From: Comamonas testosteroni
GTDB lineage: Bacteria; Pseudomonadota; Gammaproteobacteria; Burkholderiales; Burkholderiaceae_C
NCBI GenBank assembly: GCA_008727115.1
Contig: CP044131.1
Span: 3,596,001 to 3,660,000, forward strand
Length of the DNA stretch: 64,000 nucleotides
Direction: 5' to 3'
Shown: positions 44,929 to 52,263 of the stretch, in pieces
Layout: the number at the start of each line of letters is the position of its first letter
How positions within the stretch are numbered: the first letter of the stretch is position 1
Notes under the pieces: generated by a model
What the model saw: only the letters and a program-made list of their open reading frames with translations
Database searches by the model: none
Told to the model about the DNA's origin: nothing
Position numbers and translations under genes: made by a program

Positions 44929-45810
44929 TCAGTTACGCACCAAGCTGTCGGGCGAAGGGCCGCGTACCACCTTGAACCAGCGCACGGCACCGCCCTTGGT
45001 GTGAAGCACCGTGAACTCCAGCCCCCCCAGATGAATCTGCTCACCCCGCTTCGGCACATGGCCCATTTCATGCGCGATCAGGCCACCTATGGTGTCGAAC
45101 TCTTCGTGGGGGTCGCTGGCATGCAGGGTCGTTTCAAACTCCTGGCTCACATGCTCAATGGTGGCATCCCCTGCCACACGGTAGCTGTTGTCGGCCAGAG
45201 CAAAGATATCGCCCTCATCCTCGGGGATATCAAACTCGTCCTCGATCTCGCCCACGATTTCTTCGAGCACGTCTTCAATGGTCACCAAACCGGCCACACG
45301 CCCGAACTCGTCGATGACGATGGCCAGATGATTGCGATTGGCTCGAAACTCGCGCAGCAAATCGTTCAAGCCCTTGCTCTCGGGCACAAACACGGCAGAG
45401 CGCACCAGTGCACGGATATTGAGAGTGGGAGAGCGCTGCAGCTTGAGCAAATCCTTGGCCATGAGAATGCCAATGATGTTCTCGCGCTCGCCCTGGTACA
45501 CCGGAAAGCGCGAATGCGCCGTGGTCAGCACCTGGTGCAGGATTTCTTCATATGGAGCGTCGATATTGATGAGGTCCATGCGTGGCGCAGCCACCATGAC
45601 TTCTCCGGCGCTCATATCAGCCATGCGAATCACGCGTTCCAGCATGACGCGAGATTCGGTGCCGATGACTTGGTTGTCTTCGGCTTCGGCCAGGGTTTCA
45701 ATCAGTTCATCCGGAGACTCTGGTGCCGGATGAATGAACTCAGCCACCTTTTGCAGGAAGCTTCGCTTGTCTTCCTTTTCAGGAAGTCGCGCAGGATGGG
45801 GGTCAGACAC
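44929..45810 (-). CDS. corC: CorC/HlyC family protein with CBS pair
   Basis: A 293-residue cytoplasmic protein. A hydrophilic start leads to a CBS pair (about 65-190: VMVAAPRMDLINIDAPYEEI, then NIIGILMAKDLLKL and NHLAIVIDEFGRVAGLVTIEDVLEEIVGEIEDE, here named in part) and a CorC_HlyC transporter-associated domain (about 205-285) ending EQIHLGGLEFTVLHTKGG. It is associated with magnesium/cobalt efflux. In beta-proteobacteria it precedes lnt, as here. Confidence 0.93.
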   Translation of the reverse strand: MSDPHPARLPEKEDKRSFLQKVAEFIHPAPESPDELIETLAEAEDNQVIGTESRVMLERVIRMADMSAGEVMVAAPRMDLINIDAPYEEILHQVLTTAHSRFPVYQGERENIIGILMAKDLLKLQRSPTLNIRALVRSAVFVPESKGLNDLLREFRANRNHLAIVIDEFGRVAGLVTIEDVLEEIVGEIEDEFDIPEDEGDIFALADNSYRVAGDATIEHVSQEFETTLHASDPHEEFDTIGGLIAHEMGHVPKRGEQIHLGGLEFTVLHTKGGAVRWFKVVRGPSPDSLVRN

Positions 45811-45948
45811 TGTCTTGGAATGCAGGACGTGCGGTAGTCAAACAAGTCTCTAAGAATAACGGATTGTCTTGACAAACGGCTTGCAAAACCGCAAAAGCCA
45901 TGATCCCTCATGCAAGCACCAGCAGCACTGGCACAGACAGGGATTTTT

Positions 45949-45996
45949 TGATAGCAGGTTCGGCTTACCTGTATTGCGCTACAGCCTTGAAAGGCT
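45949..45996. repeat. Degenerate short dispersed repeat
   Basis: TTTGATAGCAGGTTCGGC, TTACCTGTATTGCGCTAC, AGCC. The gatagc start and gcgcta end resemble the family; the middle is diverged. It lies between the GNAT gene and corC. Confidence 0.35.
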
Positions 45997-46009
45997 CAAA
46001 AACTGCAGC

Positions 46010-46732
46010 TTACTCACCCGATTGGTGACGGCCGTCCTGTACACCCTTGCGCACTTCCTGCACCCCTGCCAGAAAGGTCCAGAAATTCACGGCCTGCTTC
46101 TTGAGCTGGTAATCCATCTCACCCAGGTGTTCGGTCACCAGCTCGCTCACATGGGTCTCAAAGTCTGCAGGCGGCAGCTCCAGGTAGGCTTCTGACTCCG
46201 ATCCATCGCGCTGTACCGTGGCACCAGCATTGCGCGCAATCTTGAGCATGGCAGTGTTCTCGGACAGAGCATGAATGAACATCATGCTCACATTCTTGCT
46301 GCGCGCATGCAGCACGGCACGCTCGAACAGGCGTGCTCCCAGTCCCTTGCCTCGTGCACTTTTGAGCACCGAGACGCCAAACTCCGCGCACTTCTCATGC
46401 TCGGGATGACCGGCAAAAGCCAGGTGCGCCATGGCGATCAGCTCCAGGCGGCGATTGAAGATACCGAAGATGTCATCGCGCTCGAAGTCGAGCTGCTCTA
46501 CATAGCGGCTGACTTGCTCATCACTGGCGGCATAGCCAAAGCGCAGATAGCGATCACGCGCATCGAGCTTGAGCAGGTGCTTGGTGATGCGGTCACGGTG
46601 ACGCGGACTCAGCGTACGAATAGGCACCAAGGCCGGCGATCGGCGCTCGGAGCCATGGGTCTTGCCCATGTCCCTCAACCAGACGGAGCCAGCCTGCCAG
46701 GGCGATTTCAACCAGTCTTTGGAGATATTCAT
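46010..46732 (-). CDS. GNAT family N-acetyltransferase
   Basis: A 240-residue protein with the GNAT acetyl-CoA motif A, FGVSVLKSARGKGLGARLFERAV (R-G-K-G-L-G), at about residues 120-142, and motif B following (MMFIHALSENTAMLKIARNAGA). The N-terminal arm of about 60 residues is unusual and the C-terminal part after residue 180 is predicted helical. The acceptor is unknown. It is the upstream gene on the same strand as corC/lnt with a gap of about 200 bases. Confidence 0.85.
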   Translation of the reverse strand: MNISKDWLKSPWQAGSVWLRDMGKTHGSERRSPALVPIRTLSPRHRDRITKHLLKLDARDRYLRFGYAASDEQVSRYVEQLDFERDDIFGIFNRRLELIAMAHLAFAGHPEHEKCAEFGVSVLKSARGKGLGARLFERAVLHARSKNVSMMFIHALSENTAMLKIARNAGATVQRDGSESEAYLELPPADFETHVSELVTEHLGEMDYQLKKQAVNFWTFLAGVQEVRKGVQDGRHQSGE

Positions 46733-46894
46733 GGTCTGAAATATAGGTAAAAACCCGATGTTTCACAAGCCGCATGTTGCATTGCAACAATCTTGTAAGG
46801 ATTTTCCGTTAATTCAATACCTTAAGTCATCACCCAGATCAAACCATGGTCCAAATGGGGGAGTCATCCGGCCCCATGATGCCTTGTGCACCTG

Positions 46895-47377
46895 TTACAG
46901 CGGCACTGCTGTCGTGACCTTGACACGGTCCATCACAAAACTGGTCTTGCAGTCCTGCACGCTGGGGTGCTTGAGCAGCGTGTCCATGATGAAGCGGCTG
47001 TAGTGCTGCATATCAGCGACAACGACACGCAGCAGATAGTCCATCTCGCCGGTCAGGGAAACGCACTCCACCACCTCCGGCCAGGTCTGCACGCTGGCGC
47101 GAAACACATCCATGGGATTGCGCTTGCTGGTCTCCGTATATTTTTCCAGGCGCACATTGATATAGGCCGTCAGACCCAGACCCACGGTCTCGGGCTGTAC
47201 CAGGGCTACATAGCGGTCAATGACGCCATTTTCTTCAAGTCGTTTGACGCGACGCAGCACCGCGCTGGGCGACAGACCGACCTGCTCCCCGATAACGTCA
47301 TAGGTTTCTCGGCCATTGGCCTGCAATCGGCGCAAAATCGCCTTGTCCAGTTTGTCGATGGTGTGCATGGGGCTCAT
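46895..47377 (-). CDS. Lrp/AsnC-family regulator of aromatic amino-acid degradation
   Basis: A 160-residue Lrp-type regulator. IDKLDKAILRRLQANGRETY then VIGEQVGLSPSAVLRRVKRLEENGVI form the AsnC helix-turn-helix; the C-terminal RAM domain follows (SVQTWPEVVECVSLTGEMDYLLRVVVAD). A start at 47368 (MHTIDKLD) is also possible. It is divergent from hppD, with a perfect 11-bp inverted repeat between them, so it probably controls hppD, perhaps in response to tyrosine or phenylalanine; the effector is inference. Confidence 0.9.
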   Translation of the reverse strand: MSPMHTIDKLDKAILRRLQANGRETYDVIGEQVGLSPSAVLRRVKRLEENGVIDRYVALVQPETVGLGLTAYINVRLEKYTETSKRNPMDVFRASVQTWPEVVECVSLTGEMDYLLRVVVADMQHYSRFIMDTLLKHPSVQDCKTSFVMDRVKVTTAVPL

Positions 47378-47432
47378 GGCGGCAGATTATAAAAACAGCG
47401 CAGTTTTTCTTCAGGGTTAACCCTTGATAACC

Positions 47433-47472
47433 ATTTAAATTGCATGAAATTGAATTTTTACGCAATTTAAAT
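47433..47472. promoter_or_regulatory. Inverted repeat between lrp-like gene and hppD, probable operator
   Basis: ATTTAAATTGC (47433-47443) and its exact reverse complement GCAATTTAAAT (47462-47472) are separated by 18 bases of AT-rich DNA. The layout is typical for Lrp/AsnC dimer-pair sites in a divergent regulator-target gap. Confidence 0.7.
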
Positions 47473-47595
47473 GCTTTCAATGGTTTTCAGGCAAGGCATT
47501 TTTGCATGAAGTTTGCCTGCAGCCTGTCCTACAGTGACTCCATCGTCGACACCTGTTCTTCATGTGTTGTACCCCTAACGATGGAGACCTCTGCC

Positions 47596-48717
47596 ATGAA
47601 CGCCCCCCTGCCTCAAAACAACGCCAGCCAATTCCAGACTTGGGACAATCCCATGGGCACGGACGGCTTCGAGTTCGTCGAATATGCCGCCCCCGATCCC
47701 GTTGCCATGGGCCAGTTGTTCGAGCGCATGGGCTTTCAGGCCATCGCCAAGCATCGCCGCAAGAATGTGACCCTGTATCGCCAGGGCGAAATCAACTTCA
47801 TCATCAACGCCGAGCCCGACAGCTTTGCCCAGCGCTTTGCACGCCTGCACGGGCCCAGCGTCTGCGCCATCGCCGTTCGCGTCAATGACGCCAAGTACGC
47901 GTATGAGCGTGCCACCTCGTTGGGTGCCTGGGGCTATGCCCAGCAGGCAGCTCCCGGAGAGTTGAGCATTCCCGCCATCAAGGGCATTGGCGACTCGCTG
48001 ATCTATTTCATCGACAAATGGCGCGGTAAGAATGGCGCCAAGGACGGTGATCTAGGCAACATCAGCTTCTTTGACGTCGACTTTGAACCACTGCCCGGCG
48101 CCGAGCTGTACCCCGAAGGTCTGGGACTGACCTATATCGACCACCTCACCAACAACGTCTACCGCGGCCGCATGGCCGAGCTGGCCGAGTTCTACGAGCG
48201 CATCTTCAACTTCCGCGAGATCCGCTACTTCGACATCGAAGGCCAGGCCACAGGCGTCAAGAGCAAGGCCATGACCAGCCCCTGCGGCAAGATCCGCATT
48301 CCCATCAACGAGGAAGGCAACGACAAGGCCGGCCAGATCCAGGAATATCTGGACATGTACAAGGGCGAGGGCATTCAGCACATTGCACTGGGCTCGGCCA
48401 ACCTCTACGACACGGTGGATGGCCTGCAGATGAACGGCATCAAGCTGCTCAACACCAGCGAGACCTATTACGAGCTGCTGCCCAAGCGCATTCCGAACCT
48501 GCAGGAACCCATCCCCGAGCTGCTGGCGCGCAATATTCTGGTGGACGGCCAGCCCGACGAGCTGCTGCTGCAAATCTTCAGCGAAAACCAGCTGGGTCCC
48601 ATCTTCTTCGAGTTCATTCAGCGCAAGGGCAATAGCGGCTTTGGCGAGGGCAACTTCAAAGCGCTGTTCGAGACCATGGAGCTCGACCAGATGCGCCGTG
48701 GCGTGCTCAAAACCTGA
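47596..48717 (+). CDS. hppD: 4-hydroxyphenylpyruvate dioxygenase
   Basis: A 373-residue Fe(II) enzyme converting 4-hydroxyphenylpyruvate to homogentisate. The metal ligands are visible: His183 in IDHLTNN, His262 in IQHIALGS and Glu339 in FFEFIQRKG. Two VOC-type domains are present. The frame is open to 47440, but the ATG at 47596 has a GGAG ribosome site eight bases upstream and gives the family start. With phhA 2.5 kb downstream it forms part of a phenylalanine to homogentisate route. Homogentisate dioxygenase is not in the window. Confidence 0.94.
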   Translation: MNAPLPQNNASQFQTWDNPMGTDGFEFVEYAAPDPVAMGQLFERMGFQAIAKHRRKNVTLYRQGEINFIINAEPDSFAQRFARLHGPSVCAIAVRVNDAKYAYERATSLGAWGYAQQAAPGELSIPAIKGIGDSLIYFIDKWRGKNGAKDGDLGNISFFDVDFEPLPGAELYPEGLGLTYIDHLTNNVYRGRMAELAEFYERIFNFREIRYFDIEGQATGVKSKAMTSPCGKIRIPINEEGNDKAGQIQEYLDMYKGEGIQHIALGSANLYDTVDGLQMNGIKLLNTSETYYELLPKRIPNLQEPIPELLARNILVDGQPDELLLQIFSENQLGPIFFEFIQRKGNSGFGEGNFKALFETMELDQMRRGVLKT

Positions 48718-48988
48718 GCACACTGACCGCACAGGAGCTTTATGCGCTGCGCCACCGCTTCCATGCCCAGCCTCGCCAGTCGCGGCACGGCAAATGCGGG
48801 ATGGCGCAGCACGGGCCTTGCCGCAAGGAAAGCTCCACAGAACTCCCTACAGATACCAACGCTTACGATTCCGCCAAACGGACCATGTAACAAGCGTTTC
48901 CCCTCCCTATACTTGCTGGCATTCTGGCGCGCTGCATTGACTCGTTCTGTGCAACGCGGCCATCCCTCTCTGTGCCAGGAAGAATCTC

Positions 48989-50077
48989 GTGTCGCCTCCC
49001 TCTCCCCCTATCGCTACAGCCTCCAAGGTTTGCCAGGCGTGGGAGACAAGCCAGACACCACCATCTCCCGTACTCTCTCGACGCAGGCTGCTGTCACTGG
49101 CTGCAGCGTCTGCTACTCCTTTAATAGCTACCAGCGCTTATCCCTCAATGGCTGGAGGCAACTTTCAACCCAATACTGCATCCAGTCGCAGCGACCTGTC
49201 CTTGGTCGTTCCCTATCCGGCGGCAGGGCCGCTGGATCGGATTGCACGCAAGATCACCCAGCAGACGCTGGGCATGGGCCGCATACAGGTGATGAATGTA
49301 CCCAGCGAGAGTGGTGCCGCCGGACCTGCCATGGTCTCCAGAGCGGGGGCTCGCGACCCCATGCTGCTGATGGGTGCGGTGGGAACCCTGGCCATTCTTC
49401 CCTGGCTCAACCCTCAAACGCCCTACGATCCACTGCGCGACTTTCAGCCGCTGACGCTGGTCGCGCATATGCCCCATGTGCTGGTGATGCGCAGCGAGCT
49501 GGCCTTGCAGTGGCGTATCTATGCACCCGAAGATCTGCTGCGCCTCATGGCCAAGCAGCGCCAGCCTTTGCGATATGCCTCAGCCGGCAGGGGCACCATC
49601 GGGCATATCGCGGGCCAGTGGTTTCAAGCGCTGACGCAGGACCCGCTCCAGCACCTGCCCTTCTCCGGCATTCGACCGGCACTTTCTGCCGTTCTCGAAG
49701 GATCTGCGGATCTGATGTTCGACAACATCGCATCGGCCCTGCCACATATTCGCGCCGGGCGGCTCAAGGCCATTGGCGTCACCTCTTCCCAGCCTCTGCC
49801 CGCATTGCCTCAGGTTCCCAGTCTGGGAGACAGCGTGCAGGGGATGAATCTGACCACCTGGTTTGGCCTGTTTGCCACCGCCGGCATTACGGACGATCAG
49901 GCCCGGCGCTGGTCCAGCTCCTTTGCCCATGCACTGCGAACTCCCGAAATGCAGCAATACCTGGATTCCATGGGCGTGATTCGCGCCGACCTGCGCCTGC
50001 AGGATTTCTCCCAGTTTGTGCAGCAAGAGCACAGTCACTATGGCCGGCTGCTCAAGGCCCATCACCTGATGGGATAA
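48989..50077 (+). CDS. TctC/Bug-family solute-binding protein, first of two
   Basis: A 362-residue periplasmic-type binding protein starting from GTG at 48989, with an AGGAAG ribosome site six bases upstream. The N-terminus has a Tat-like SRRRLLSLAAASATP motif at about 30-45, after an unusual 29-residue leader. DLSLVVPYPAAGPLDRIARKI and DLMFDNIASALPHIRAGRLKAIGV are Bug (tripartite tricarboxylate) signatures; TTWFGLFATAG is near the end. The membrane TctA/TctB genes are not adjacent. It lies between hppD and a paralogue; a short repeat falls in the signal region. Confidence 0.86.
   Translation: MSPPSPPIATASKVCQAWETSQTPPSPVLSRRRLLSLAAASATPLIATSAYPSMAGGNFQPNTASSRSDLSLVVPYPAAGPLDRIARKITQQTLGMGRIQVMNVPSESGAAGPAMVSRAGARDPMLLMGAVGTLAILPWLNPQTPYDPLRDFQPLTLVAHMPHVLVMRSELALQWRIYAPEDLLRLMAKQRQPLRYASAGRGTIGHIAGQWFQALTQDPLQHLPFSGIRPALSAVLEGSADLMFDNIASALPHIRAGRLKAIGVTSSQPLPALPQVPSLGDSVQGMNLTTWFGLFATAGITDDQARRWSSSFAHALRTPEMQQYLDSMGVIRADLRLQDFSQFVQQEHSHYGRLLKAHHLMG
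49119..49146. repeat. Half-copy of the short dispersed repeat in the first TctC gene
   Basis: TTTAATAGCTACCAGCGCTTA resembles the left arm (atagct.c.agcgctt). It is read as PLIATSAYPS just after the Tat motif. Confidence 0.45.
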
Positions 50078-50181
50078 GCGGCTCGGCGGCAGAATTTATT
50101 CTGTTAACTACCCGGCAGCAGCCCTGCGCGTTTCTATACTTTCGGCTTCCTTTTTCTCCCTGGTTTTCCTGGAATCCGTCT

Positions 50182-51147
50182 GTGAAACGTTCGCTGTTGC
50201 TTGCTGCCCTTCTATCCGCCTCGTCCTTGTGCGCCTACGCACAAAATGCGGCCCAGTCCCTGTCTTTTGTGGTGCCCTACCCTGCCGGCGGCCCTCTTCA
50301 TACCTCTGCACAACTGCTCTCTGACGGAGCTCAGCAGAGCCTGGGGAATATCGCCGTCGTCAACAAGCCCGGTGCGGGCGGAGCCACAGGCGTTGAGTGG
50401 GTGGCCAAAGCCAAGCCTCAGGACAATCTGGTCGTCATGGGAGCCGTGGCCACACACGCCGTGCTCCCGCACCTGGGCAATACGCTCGGCTATGACATCG
50501 ACAAAGACTTCAAGCCCCTGCTGCTGGTTGCCCGTGTGCCTAACGTGCTGGTGATGAGCAAGGAGCGCGCCGAGCAATTGAAGCTGCAATCCACCAGCGA
50601 TCTAGTGGCCTACGTCAAAGCCCACCCTGAAACGCTGAAAATCGGCTCTGCGGGCAAGGGCAGCATTGGTCATATCGCAGGCGAGATGTTCAAGTCACTG
50701 GCCAACCTTCGCATGCCAAACCAGCTCTACGAAGGGGCCTCGGCCACCCAGAAGGCCTTGCTCAATGGCGAGGTTGACCTGGTGTTTGACAACCTGGCAT
50801 CTGCACTGCCCTTGATTGAGTCCGGCAAGCTGATTGCCCTTTCTGTCACCACCTTGGGCCGCAATGTGGCCTTGCCCCAAACACCGCCCATGAACGATGC
50901 GGTGCCCGGGTTCGACGTCACGACCTGGTTTGGCATTTTTGCGCCGGCCAGCCTGCCCGACAAAGATGCGCAGAAGTATGTACAGGCGTTTCAGACCGCC
51001 CTCAATGATCCGAAATATCGGGCCCAGTATCAAAAGATGGGCATTGCACATGAAGACATGCGACTGCGGGAATTCTCCGAGTTCGTCAAACGCGAAAACC
51101 GAAAATTTCAGTTTCTGATCAGCGCCACCAAGATAAAGACCCGGTAA
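50182..51147 (+). CDS. TctC/Bug-family solute-binding protein, second of two
   Basis: A 321-residue binding protein beginning with GTG at 50182 (MKRSLLLAALLSASSLCAYA, a clear signal peptide). LSFVVPYPAGGPLHTSAQLL, DLVFDNLASALPLIESGKLI and TTWFGIFAPAS match the first paralogue closely, so the two arose by tandem duplication. The same frame is open upstream to 48742, but that part is a shadow of the first gene. It probably binds a carboxylate or amino-acid breakdown product; the ligand is unknown. Confidence 0.86.
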   Translation: MKRSLLLAALLSASSLCAYAQNAAQSLSFVVPYPAGGPLHTSAQLLSDGAQQSLGNIAVVNKPGAGGATGVEWVAKAKPQDNLVVMGAVATHAVLPHLGNTLGYDIDKDFKPLLLVARVPNVLVMSKERAEQLKLQSTSDLVAYVKAHPETLKIGSAGKGSIGHIAGEMFKSLANLRMPNQLYEGASATQKALLNGEVDLVFDNLASALPLIESGKLIALSVTTLGRNVALPQTPPMNDAVPGFDVTTWFGIFAPASLPDKDAQKYVQAFQTALNDPKYRAQYQKMGIAHEDMRLREFSEFVKRENRKFQFLISATKIKTR

Positions 51148-51201
51148 GCCCCTGTACGCGGGGGACAACTGCGTCGGCCTTCACCCACCAAGGAGCTCAT
51201 G

Positions 51202-52047
51202 ATGGGACCCGTTCCTGTTGTTTATGGTCAGTCCGAACGACCACCCCGCGGCGACTACAGCCGAGCCAATGCAGACTACACCTGCGCTCAGGACTATGCA
51301 GCCTATACCGAGGCCGAGCACGACACCTACCACCGTCTGTATGAGCGCCAGTGCGCCTTGCTGCCTGGCCGTGCCAGCAGGCACTTCATCGAGTCCCTGC
51401 CCTCTCTGGGTGCCAAGGATCGCATCCCCCGCTTCGAGGAGGTCAACGAGCACCTGTTCAAGGCCACGGGCTGGGAGATCGTTGGCGTTCCGGGTCTGAT
51501 TCCCGAAGTGCCTTTCTTCTCGCTGCTGGCACAGCGCAAGTTCCCTGTCACCGACTGGATTCGCAAGCCCGAGGAGTTAGAGTACATCGTCGAGCCCGAC
51601 ATCTTTCACGATCTCTTCGGTCACGTGCCCCTGCTCTTCAACCCTGTCATGGCTGACTTCATCCAGGCCTATGGACAAGGAGGCTTGAAAGCTGCAGAGC
51701 TGGGTGCCTGTGAAATGCTCTCGCGCCTTTATTGGTACACCGTGGAGTTCGGTCTGATTCGCGAAGACGGAGGAATGCGCGCCTACGGTGCCGGCATTCT
51801 CAGCTCGGTAGGCGAGCTGGAGTACAGCGTCAACAGCCCAAAGCCGCAGCGCCTGCCGCTTCAACTGCAGCGCGCCATGCGCACGCTCTACAAGATCGAC
51901 ACCTACCAGCAAAGCTATTTCGTCATCGACAACATGCAGCAGTTGCTGGACATGGCGACCACCGACTTTGCACCGCTTTACTCGCAACTACAGCAGCTGC
52001 CCACGATAGAGGCCAACGAGCTGCTGCCGGGAGAATCTCGCCTGTAA
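51202..52047 (+). CDS. phhA: Phenylalanine 4-monooxygenase
   Basis: A 281-residue pterin-dependent hydroxylase converting phenylalanine to tyrosine. The iron ligands are His136 and His141 in DIFHDLFGHVP and Glu182 in TVEFGLIRE. VPFFSLLAQRKFPVTDWIR is also typical. Two adjacent ATG codons; AAGGAG six bases before the second favours 51202. Together with hppD it provides two non-adjacent steps of phenylalanine degradation. Confidence 0.95.
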   Translation: MGPVPVVYGQSERPPRGDYSRANADYTCAQDYAAYTEAEHDTYHRLYERQCALLPGRASRHFIESLPSLGAKDRIPRFEEVNEHLFKATGWEIVGVPGLIPEVPFFSLLAQRKFPVTDWIRKPEELEYIVEPDIFHDLFGHVPLLFNPVMADFIQAYGQGGLKAAELGACEMLSRLYWYTVEFGLIREDGGMRAYGAGILSSVGELEYSVNSPKPQRLPLQLQRAMRTLYKIDTYQQSYFVIDNMQQLLDMATTDFAPLYSQLQQLPTIEANELLPGESRL

Positions 52048-52092
52048 AAACAGTCATTTACGGCTGTATCCGTTACGCACCAAGGGCACAAA

Positions 52093-52111
52093 GCTATACT
52101 TTTTGTATAGC
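52093..52111. other. Small hairpin downstream of phhA
   Basis: GCTATAC, TTTTT, GTATAGC is a perfect 7-bp stem. No T tract follows on either strand, so it is not a standard terminator. It lies in the 216-base gap between phhA and the channel gene. Confidence 0.4.
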
Positions 52112-52263
52112 AAACCCAGGGCGACCTGCCAGACACTGCGCACACGGATGGAAGCGAGTCGCTGAAACCCTGCTTTCAGCATTGCACCTATAGTGACAAC
52201 GTGCCGGCGGCTCTACCAGCCGCCAACCTGCGCCAGTCCTGGCTTCGCCCCATCACTCACACC

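Noticed and set aside
48742-50181. An 801-codon open frame running through the first TctC gene into the second
   Set aside because: Only the part from 50182 has a signal peptide and TctC motifs. The upstream part is low-similarity, rich in Arg, Gly and His, and lies over the real first TctC gene in another frame.
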